Below, in pieces: positions 24,000 through 35,000 of a stretch of 64,000 nucleotides of DNA. Below the pieces are notes generated by a model, which was given only the letters and a program-made list of their open reading frames with translations, had not been told where the DNA came from and did no database searches. The stretch is taken from contig NC_133161.1 of assembly GCF_040802235.1 (NCBI RefSeq), forward strand, positions 145,071,121 to 145,135,120, written 5' to 3'. Position 1 is the stretch's first letter. The number at the start of each line of letters is the position of its first letter. This stretch comes from Manis javanica. Its lineage: Eukaryota; Chordata; Mammalia; Pholidota; Manidae. Both the position numbers and the translations under genes were made by a program.

Positions 24000-24780
24000 C
24001 AAGCGACTTGATCGCCCAGAGAGGCGTCATCCGAACCCCTCTTGATCTTCCTTGGATCCTCCGCTGGTAGAGAGGAAACGCGCGCGTGAGTGGAGAAAGT
24101 CTCACGAGAGTGAAAGCAAGATCGCGCGACTTTATTATTTTATTTTATCCTAGCGACCGACAACAGGACGGTTGCACCCAGTTGAGCCCTAAGGTGGCCT
24201 GGCCTGAGATTGGAGTGAGACCTCAGCCCCTGGCTGGGGTTCCTTCCATACCGAGGAGACGGATTCAGAGGGGCTCCAGGTAATTCGCACTCGCCCTAGC
24301 GGAAAGGGAACTCCCTTTCTCCCTCCCAAGAGGAACGTAAGGGGCTCCCCTTTCCCCCGCCGGTTCCCCGATCCCGTTCCATCCTCATGACAGCTGCTCC
24401 TCCTCCCCTTCAAGCCACCACCAACCATCCCCCTTTCTTTACTCCCCAAGGTCGGGAGGTGGAGAGGGCGGCGATACTTTCGGGATTTTTAGAGGGGACC
24501 GAGAGACTGGAATGTACCCTCGTTCGGCTAAACGAAGTGACCGCGAGGGGACTCCAGAGACAGGACCCTTTCTAGAGCCTCTGCAGCCTCCCCTGGGAAG
24601 CCCCGACAGCCCTGGGAAAACCCGCCGAAGCTGAGGAGAGAGCCGCGGTCTGCAGACCTGTCCTAGCGCGCGCAGCCTGCGGCTTTGGCGGAGCTGCTGC
24701 AGAAGTTGGCTGTCCTTCCCTTGCACGATTCCCCAGTTCCTCAGCCAGCCCGCCGGCGGCTCCTAGGGGCTGCGGCCGAG
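24000..24780 (+). promoter_or_regulatory. IFT46: IFT46 CpG-rich promoter region
   Basis: This is a CpG- and GC-rich block, including GCGCGCG at about 24081, ahead of the first supported IFT46 exon. A plausible non-coding first exon ends near 24281 (GGGGCTCCAG followed by GTAATT), but its start is not fixed by sequence. I found no convincing full RFX X-box, which might be expected for a ciliary gene. Confidence 0.55.
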
Positions 24781-24954
24781 TGACTTAACTGTTCGACCTG
24801 GGGCCCGGAAGCCCTAAGGAGAGTTTGAATGGGGGTGGTTTCATGTGAAACTGGGTAAGGCAGAGGAGCCAAAGCGGGTTTGGAATCGCACCTCTCCACT
24901 GAGTGCTTTAGGTCGTCTCATATGAGCTACGTAACCGTGTGTCCTTTTACTTAG

Positions 24955-25051
24955 ACCCAGATTGTTGAAAACCAGACGTATGATGAGCGTCTAGAGATTA
25001 ACGACTCTGAAGAGGTTGCAAGTAATTATACTCCATCCCCAACACCCAAAG
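24955..25051 (+). CDS. IFT46: IFT46 upstream exon, in frame with the main ORF
   Basis: The acceptor TTTTACTTAG precedes 24955 and the donor GTAAGAG starts at 25052. The exon is open throughout and reads TQIVENQTYDERLEINDSEE and onward. It joins in phase to the exon starting at 25994, whose leader GPLHSTHLPHKT runs into the canonical MADNSS start. There is no in-frame ATG inside it, so it is either 5' UTR that happens to be open or part of an N-terminally extended isoform starting in an unseen exon. Confidence 0.6.
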
Positions 25052-25589
25052 GTAAGAGAAGAATGAAGAGGAAAGAAGAAAAATGGTTCTCAGAACAAAG
25101 AGCAGGACGGATTCATGATTGTCTCCAAGAAGTTCATATTTTTATAATAGCAAATATTGGCTTTCAGAGTCAAATTACTTCGCTTGCCATTGTTTCTGTT
25201 TTCTAACTAGTTAAGGGGAGCTAAAACACAGCCATCCAGATTGTAGGATCTTCTTCCAACCTGACCAGTGTTTGCTGTCACCATTTATTTAATGGTATTG
25301 CTCTGCTTGCAATCTGCCAGAGGTTCCTGGGGTTTTTTTTGACTTACCAAAACTGTTTTGCCCAGTTTCAAAGATGCTTCAGTAATCTGCCTTTAACCTG
25401 CAATCTGAGTCAAAATCTCAGTGGAATATTTTAAGAGGATTTAATGCTGTCATTTATTCAACAAATAGTTTTTTGAATGTCTACTAAGTCACCTTATGCC
25501 TAGCACTAGGTAGGTGTACAGTATTAAAGAGACATTGACCCTGCCATCCTGATGCTTATAATCATGAGAAACGGATGTTAAATTACTGA

Positions 25590-25710
25590 CCTCCTTTAGG
25601 GGTGGGAATCCTGAGACTCAGAGGTTAAGTCATTTGGTGCAAGTGATAGAGTTTGTCCTTCAAACCTAGTCTTCTGACTATAATCCCGCACTTTTCACTG
25701 TACGAATTAC
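25590..25710 (+). repeat. MIR SINE fragment
   Basis: It has the MIR wording GACTCAGAGGTTAAGTCATT, then CTAGTCTTCTGACT. It lies in the first IFT46 intron. Confidence 0.5.
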
Positions 25711-26028
25711 TATCCTCATTTTACCAATGTATAAACTAAGGGCAGATTTTATATTATTTATATAATGGCAGATAGTCAATTAGTGTAATATCCCAGTGCC
25801 TTAAGAACAGTAGTGCTTAGTAAATAGATCTTGAATTGACAGAGCTATGACTAGGATTCAGTCTCCTGTCTTTTGGTTATATATTCTTATAAACCTTGTT
25901 CCATAAAACCATTATAGCATAGAATACAAGCTAAAAATTTTTGTCTTTAAAATCATTTTAATAATAACCTAAGGAAAAAACTTTCCTTTTAAGGACCTCT
26001 TCATTCTACCCATCTTCCTCACAAGACT

Positions 26029-29000
26029 ATGGCGGATAACAGCAGCAACGATTTTGAAGAGGAAAATAACAAGGTGAAGTATAACCCACAGCTTCTTGTG
26101 GAATTTCTGCCTTCAGTCTTTAGAATTGTTTTACAACAATTCACCTGTTATAAATATTTCTTGAATACTCACCTCCAGTGGTTGGGTACCTTTGCTCATG
26201 GAGGGAAGTCAGGAGCAATGAACCGTAAAATTCTGACTCTCCTTCAGGAATAAAACCAACTATCAGAGCAGACTTTGGAGAGGAATTTCATCTAATGTAG
26301 ACCAGTGCTTCACAAACTTAGGATCGTAAGAATCACTTGGGGTACTTATTTTTAAAGATACAGATTTCCAGTCCCTACCCAGAACCACTCAAGCAGAATC
26401 TTGATAGTAAAAGCCTGGAAATTTATCTTTTCAGTAAGCACTCCAAGTAATTCTTATAATAAAGCAAGTTTGAGGTATTGGGCTAGGCATTTGTTCATTG
26501 TCAGCACTTGTGACACTGCCAGTATTTTGTAAAAGAGGCTTTACTTTGAAGGCTTAAAACCCAGATGTCACTCTATTGTCATTTTGTGAACTTAGAGGAT
26601 TGCCCTGTGTCTGAAAAAAGATTGAAAGATGCCTATAGCTCTAGTCAGATAAGACCTTGAAGTTGCACGTGTGCTCTGCTTACCGGCCATTGTGTTCAGC
26701 TTAGCACATGATTCAATCATTACATTTAATTGTCCTTCAATACAAGAGCTTTGAAAACTCAGGGGGTGAGGAATATTTGAAGTAATACAGAAAGCTGCAG
26801 TGCTCTAGACTGATTTCATAAAGAGCCCCCAAAGTGACATTTTAAAGTAGTCCCACTTTGTGACTAGTGTGATGTTTTAACATCTTACCCACAAGGTAAT
26901 TTTTAGACATTTGTGTGTGGTATAGAAAGTCCTCTGCTTTGAGATCAAGGATTTTGCAAAGCACAACTTTGAAGAAGTGGACAAAAGAAAAGTGAGTAAT
27001 TTTCTTAAATTGAACTCCTGATTTTGTATATTCACCCTAAATTGGTATAGACTTCTCGCTGTGATCAATATTCAAGGCTCATTTATCTTCCCAGTTGAGT
27101 GTGCACCCAGAATCAGCAGAAACAGCCTACTTTTGAATAGCCTTTCAATTGGCAGTTGACATCCTTAGAAAGCCCCTTGTGCCATACTGCTTCCCATGTG
27201 ACCAAGGATAATTTTGACAGATTGTGAATTAAGAGAAGACTAACAGATTGTTACCAATTGTTACCATTAAGGAGTGAATAAATTCTGTGTCTCCTGTCAC
27301 ACACATATTACCTATTAGTTAAAATATATTTTTAACTGTGTATAATAAATCTGTGTTATGCTTACAGGAATATGTGACCAAAAGCAGGTTTTGATGTCCT
27401 GCAGTGTACCCCAGTTTTATGTGTTAACAGCTGCTTGACTGTAAAAGAAACATTAACTTTTAAAACTAGAACAAAACATCTGTTAACCTCAGTATAAACC
27501 ACATGGCATATGGAAATCGAGCTTTCAAAACCTACTTTAAAAGGGGGCCAACTGGTCATCCTTCAGGTCCTAAGTGAGGGCATGCCGCAGGCTCGAGGCT
27601 ACAGAGGCAAAGACGGGGACCATGTCGCAACTTGCCCCTGCAAGCCCCAAGTTCCGCCAGACCCCTTCTCGTGGGCTTGAGAGGGTGGGATGGCACAGAG
27701 AGAACCAGAAGCTCAGAGAGGTAGGTTATAATGCGGAGAACGGAAGAGGCTCGTTTCGTGAGGTCTAATGTGTAGTCAGTGCATTCAACTAACGGGGGAA
27801 GGGCAGGAAAGTGTGGACAGGTCAGACACCCACGGAAGAGCAGGATCACTGAGCAAAATAGAAAACCCCCAGTCTGCGGAACTGCGGGTCCCATTTCAGG
27901 CACAGGGCTGACTATGAACTGTCTTCTTTTGATAACGCAAGCAGCTTACTCTGGGCAGTCTTGCAAATTAAATACTAGATTTCCTCCCTGAGATCTTTGT
28001 ATTAAGGTTCCCTAAAGGCATCTTTTCACTTCCTCTTCCCCCATTTCCTACCAGAATAACTCTTAGGGTTGTCTTCCTGTTGTTCAAAGTGCCTAATTGG
28101 TAGGGTTGAAGCTGACCTGGTAACATTTACGCAAGTTCTTGGGATCTCCTAGCTAATAGGCAGAATAGATACATACTGGATAAAAGTTATATCCAGGCCC
28201 CAAATAGAGAAATAGAATATGGTTATAGCAAGGGGGGGGCCAGTTTGTAGCTAAACAGGACTAGAAGGTTCTCGAGGCCCCTCAGGGGAGTGCCACCTCT
28301 TTCTGGTGATTGGGTGCTGGGTGGGAGGGTACTGGGCAGAGCACTAGGGGAGAACTGGGCATGGTACTCCTGAATGTCCCCCTTATGTGGACCTTTCTGT
28401 GCCTACCCCCCCCCCAACCTACCTCAGGAGAAGAAGACCGCACAGCTGACCCCTCAGCGGGGCTTTAGCGAAAATGAGGACGATGATGATGATTCATCTG
28501 AAACGGATTCTGATGCAGACGATGATGATGAAGAGCACGGGGCCCCTTTGGAAGGGTGAGGAAAGCCACGTGGTCCAGGGCACCCAAGCGGAGGAGGAGA
28601 GCACCTCCTTCAAGACGCTGGCCTGGGGGGCACCAGTGAGAAGGGAAATTCTAGCATCTCCCTTCATCTCCTTACTTAGGATTTTTGGATGTCTCAGAAA
28701 CCCAACACACTGAAGTCTTCAATCTTTTCTGGCTCCACGGGCTAACTGAGTCCTGTGGTGTCACGTGCACCATCTGAAACATTTGTGCGCTTGGGGACTT
28801 TAAAAAGACTTACTGAGTAAATCTAAAGGATAGTCTCTGCCTTCAGGGAGCTCACAAATTAAATAAATAGATTAACATTTATTTTAATTGTACTTTAAAT
28901 TTAATTTTAAAATGAATTAAACACATACTAAAGCATTTCTGTTTCACAAGGAAAACATACATGCAAAAAAGCATTTCTATTTGAGGCTCAGGTTCTTTTT

Positions 29001-32000
29001 GGCCAGGTAGAGAGTAGATGCTTCAGAAGCCCCACATGAGGTAAAATACCCCTCGGTGATGCTGAAGTAAAAATACCTCAGCCTGTTCCAGCCATGGTGC
29101 TAGGTTAGTCAGGACGGCCATCCCCCTAATAGGTTTTAATCAAAGTGGGTTCCAAGCCTCATCCATTTAAAATACAACTACTGGTTAAATAAATGATGGT
29201 ATAGCCATTCAGTAGAATTCCATCTAGTCGCCAAAAAGTGCACTATAAAGAAACAAAGAGATAGGTTAAATTTTTAAAAGGTGGAAAAGTGTTTACGCTG
29301 TGTTACCATGTGTATAAAACATGACGTAGACTAGGATACGCTAGAGACTGATAATAGTGATTCTGCAGGGAGGGCAGCTTGGTGGGGAGGGGCCTGGGTG
29401 GGAGGGAGACATAACTTCACTGTGTACACTCTGTACCCTTCCCTTTGTATCGTGTGTGCATTATTTATTAGAGAAAGTTCTTTAATGAAAATTAAAAGTT
29501 ACCTTTAGATTATCCTGCAGGTAGCCACTAAATAAATTAGGCAACTGTTTAATCCCAGACTGACTTTTCGTGCTTCCCAATTTACTTCATGATCATGCTT
29601 TCATAAATTATAGTCCAGGGAAATGAGAATTTTAAGTCACTAATACATTTAATTCTTTTGTTAGGCAACTCTCCCCAAAAGAACTTCGTTAATAACCTTC
29701 CAAGTCACTTACATAGTTTGCTAATATTCATTTCATTACATTTTACTTAATTGTAATTAATATGTGTTATATACATATTTTTTACCATATACATTTCTTA
29801 TATTAATACAAGTACTTTTTAAGTAATTATACAGTATTCAACTTGACATACCTAACCATCTCTCAAATGTTGAATATTTTGTTCCTAATTTTTTACTTTT
29901 ATAAATAACAATGTCAAAAAGATCTTTTTTAAAAATTCCTTTTTTTCTTGGGGCAAAGTCTTTTCATGTCAGAAATTAAAATCTCACCTATGTCGATTAT
30001 ACCTCAGTTTTAAAAAAGAAATTAAAATCTCATTCCATCTTTTCATCCCCTTCTTTCAAAAAAAAGGGGAAATAATCTATGAACATTCTAAAATTCTGTA
30101 AAGTTATGTTTTGGATTTTCTGCAGTTCTGTTCTTCATGGTCAGAGATAACTGAGCTAATTACAATCAATTTTAAAGTTGCCCTGCAAACCAGGACACAG
30201 CCATTTGTTCTCCTCTGGCCACCTTGAACCACGTTTTCCTTTCCCCAGGGCCTATGATCCTGCAGATTATGAGCACTTGGCGGTTTCTGCTGAGATTAAG
30301 GAACTCTTCCAGTATATCAGTAGGTGAGCACTTGGACCTCCCAGCACAGCTCCCTCGCCCTGCCTTCTCCTTCCCTACCTCTGGACTGAAACAGGGCTGT
30401 TCTCCTTCGACTGTTTTAGCCTAATAGCAAAGTTTCTCCGACTGTCCCCACTTTCCCTTGGCAATATCTCCTAGGCACACGCCGCAGGTGATTGACCTGG
30501 ACCACCGACTGAAACCTTTCATTCCTGATTTTATCCCAGCCGTCGGGGATATTGATGCATTCTTAAAGGTACAGTCAGAACAGCCTAAAAATGACTCCTT
30601 AGGTGTTCCTCTGCCCCCTCCATAACTCTAACGATGCCATTGATTTCCTTGACTAGCACTGGCTACCTTGATGTATTTCTTTTCATTGGAGTCCTTAACC
30701 TTGCTCTCTCCTCCAAATTATAGTCATTACTATTAGGTAATACTCGATTATCCCATTATGTATTAAATATTTGTCATATATTTGCCTCCTAATTATCCAT
30801 GACTTCAGCCTTGTTTTTAAGGTCCAATAGATCATGCATTTTTTTCTAGACGGTATTTTTGTACAACATGGTATACAAGCATGCCTTCCAACACTAGTAA
30901 CAGTGATGCACCAGAATTATTCTTCCTCTTCAGCTTATTGGAAACAACTGTGGCTATTTTATGTCCCTCCCATTTTTTTCTTTGCTTCAATACCTTTCTT
31001 TTAACCAGGTCCCACGTCCTGATGGAAAACCCGACAGCCTTGGCCTGTTGGTATTGGACGAGCCTTCTACAAAGCAGTCGGACCCGACAGTGCTTTCTCT
31101 CTGGTTAACGGAGAATTCCAAGCAGCACAGCATCGCAGTGAGCCACTAGCTTGTACAGGCCCCAGGGTGGGAGGCCAAGAGAGGGGCCTTGCTATTTGTG
31201 CAGTTGACTTACTGTGTATCAAAAGGGATGGATACGGTTTCAGGCCAGCTTTCTTTTCTTTTTTTTATATGTTAGAATCATATTTTTTTTTTTGAGAGGG
31301 CATCTCTCATATTTATTGATCAAATGGTTGTTAACAACAGTAAAATTCTGTATAGGGGACACAATGCACAATTATTAATCAACCCCAAGCCTAATTCTCA
31401 ACAGTCTCCAATCTTCTGAAGCATAACGAACAAGTTCTTACATGGTGAGCAGTGCAAGGGCAGTCATATCACAGAAACTTTCAGTTTTGATCATACATCA
31501 TGAACTATAAACAATCAAGTCAGATATGATTATTTGTTTAATTTTTATACTTGATTTATATGTGAATCCCTTATTATTTGTTTTATATGTTTCTCCCTTA
31601 TTATTATTATTTTTAAATAAAATGCTGAAGGGGTAGGTAGATGCAAGATAAAGGTAGAAAACATAGTTTAGTGTTATAAGAGGGCAAATGTAGATAATCA
31701 GGTCTGTGCCTGTAGACTAAGTATTAATCCAAGCTAGACAAGGGCAGCAAAACATCCACGGATGCAGAAGATTTCTCTCAAAACGGGGGGTGAGGTTCTA
31801 AGCCTCACCTCTGTTGATCCCCAATTTCTCACCTGATGGCCCCCCTGCGACTGTGCCTGTCTTAGGTTGTTCCTCCCTTGAGGAATCTTACCCGTCTCTG
31901 GCTAACCAGTCATCTTCCGGGGCCATACAGGGAGATGTAAAGTTGGTAAGTGAGAGAGAAGCCATATTGTTTGAAAAGGTTAGCTTTTTACTTCTTTGCA

Positions 32001-35000
32001 GATTTATGCCCTGTGGCTTCTATGCCCAGCATTTGTCTTGAGGTATCTTTACCAGTTGGAAGAATTATGATTCTCGGTAATTTTCGATATGAGGCACGAA
32101 TTCTACTACAGGGTTGTAATTAGGAAGGAAGAAGAAAAGCTATAGAGGTAGCAGGTGGAAGAAAACATGGGAAGATTGATTATTTCTTTGATATATCTTC
32201 TTGTAGAGTAACATAAGCATGTATAGGTTTTAACAAACTACTAATTAAATTGCATACACACATTAACATAATAGGAATACAGCTACGTAATAAAAGTAGA
32301 CCTACAATTACCAGCCATCTCCAGTAAAACCAAGAAAACCAGTTAGGTACCCTAGGCATTTGTGAAAACTTATCAATGATATGATGGATATTGTCTAACT
32401 GAATTTGGATAGTTTGAGAAAAATCAGACAAATTAAAACAACACATTCCTGGGAACTGTTCACATCCCATATGTTCTTTTAACAGTAGATAGTCTATAGT
32501 CGCACGATTTTGGAGCGCTGCGACATGCACTTCTCCTAATTCTTGGTTGAGTTCCGACAGTATAGATCCAGTCAAATTTGTTGTTTTACTGTATGCACAG
32601 CAGGCCAGCTTTATTTTTTAAGATAGTTTTAAAATAGTTTTATTGCAATATAATTTACCTGCCATAAAATATGCCCTTTTAAATAGTACAATTCAGTGAT
32701 TTTTAGTATATTCACAGAGTTGTACAACCATCACCACTACCTGATTTAAGAACATTTCCATCATTCTCAAAAGAAACCCTATACCCATTAGTAGTCACTC
32801 CTCATTCTGCCCTGCTTCTGACTCGTAACTACTTCATTCTTTTTCTTGCAGCTGAATAATATTCCATTGTACAGACATACCACACTGTGTTTATCCTTTC
32901 ACCAGTTTTTTCCAGCTTTATTAATTTGCTGCTATGCACATGTACAAGTTTTTGCGTGGACATACATTGTTACTTATCTTGGATAAGAGTGGGGTTGCTG
33001 GTCCATGTGGTAACTGTTTAACATGTTGAGGAGTTGCCAGACTGTCCTCCAAAGTGGCTGAACCATTTTACAGTCCCACTAGCAATGATGAGTTCCAGTT
33101 TCTCCACATCCTCACCAACATTTGTTATTGTCTGTCTTTTTTATTCTAGCGATCTTAGTAGATGTGAGACAGTATCTCACTGTGGTCAGTCCTGTTCCAT
33201 TGACCTGCCCTCTTCCCATGACGCCAGGAAGTTTTATCAGGGTTTCCTCTGATCTTCATTTGGCTGCGCTCAGGCTTCCCTAGTCATCTTCATTTACCTT
33301 GTATATGAAATAGAGGCATATGAGCCGCCACTGTAGAAATGAGAGCTCATTCAGTGCCCTCAGCCAGGCTTCCCCCTTATTTTTCTAGCAACATATGAAA
33401 GTAAAGAGCCTGGAAGATGCAGAAAAGAATCCCAAAGCCATCGACACGTGGATTGAGAGCATCTCTGAGTTACACCATTCCAAGCCCCCTGCAACTGTGC
33501 ACTATACCAGGTAAGAAATACAGTATTCTTCACCAGAGTGACGTCACCACAGTAACCCATGGTAACCTTCACACGGGTGGGCTCACCGCTTCTGAGAAGA
33601 TGGCTGGAAGGCTGAGGACCTATCTGATGAACCTGTGGTCCTGTGGATCCTGGCAGCTACTGGCCGAGATTGCAGACATAAAGATTGTGATTTATCTGGT
33701 GTTATTACTTAGTCAGCTCCTCCAAACCCCAGGCCCTGGGTAAGCGTGGGTCTTCAGTCTGTGTTCTCCTGAAATCCTAATGTGTCAGGTTGACCACCGA
33801 CCTTCATCCTAGAGTGTCCTGATCCAGAGGCTGCTGATGTCATCAGTCCATGTTTCCTGTTCATATTTACCTCTGTACTTTTAGGCCCATGCCCGATATT
33901 GACACGCTGATGCAGGAATGGTCCCCAGAGTTTGAAGAGCTTTTGGGCAAGGTGAGTGGGAGGTAGCAGGAGCTAAGAAAGTATGTCACTCATTTCAGGG
34001 CCAATGCTTCCTCTCCTCCTATAGTGTCGTCATCACTCACATGGCATTAACATTAACAAAACTGTTAATTTTCACCAACTGAACATCTTTGTCTGACTAA
34101 CACATCAGATCAAAAAACAACATAGCTAACATCCTCGAAGACCCCTCATCCCCCTACCTCCCAGCATAACCGCTGTCCTGATTTCTAACAGCATAGACTA
34201 GGTTTGCCTGTTTTGTGTTCTGTCTAAATCGAATCATACTCTTTTGCTCACCTATATTGCTCGTCCATATGGAGATTCACCCATATTGTGTTTGCATTGT
34301 GGTTGTACATTTGTTCTCATTACTGTAGCGGTGTTCCACTGTTTGAATATATGACAATTTATCCCTCCTGTAAATAGCCACTTGGGTAGCTTCCAGTGTG
34401 GCGTTATTATAGATGGTGCTACCGTGACCGTTTTAACACGTGCCTTTGGTGAACATACGCACCTCCTGTATTACTTTAAGCTCCATCTTCACAGAGGTAT
34501 TAATGCTATTCTAAGAAGCTGATGTCCCATTCATAATTACTCCACAAATTTAAAAAAACACCTAGAAATGAATTTAACAAGAAGTTGGTAAGACTTTTTT
34601 GAAAACAGATTATAGAACTTTAATGAAGGGCAAGACACAAGATGTGAATGAATGAGGAGTGCAGCTCCTCGCAGCAGATGGGGGGATCCACCTCCCAGCA
34701 CTGTCAGCCCTCCCTGCATCACTGTGTACGTGTATTGCCACTGCAGTCAGGATGTTAACTGCATTTTTTAGAACTTAAACATTCAGCAGTCAAGTTTATC
34801 TGAGACAATCAATTTTTAAGACTAATCATGAAAATTTTAGGAAAAAATAATGGGAGGATTTGCCCTATCAGACATTAGAACACATCAGGATGCTACAGTA
34901 AATAACACAGTAATGTACTGGCATAGGAATAGAAATAGATCAGCACATAATAATCCAGAAATAAACCCACGTGTATGTGGGCTTTGGACATATAAGAAAG

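Noticed and set aside
24086-24283. Plus-strand open frame at the IFT46 promoter
   Set aside because: It starts with GTG, not ATG, and splicing its end to the 24955 exon does not keep the IFT46 frame.
32180-32598. Env TM frame as a captured functional gene (syncytin-like)
   Set aside because: It lacks the surface subunit, cleavage site and fusion peptide. It is a truncated retroposon in an intron with no promoter evidence.
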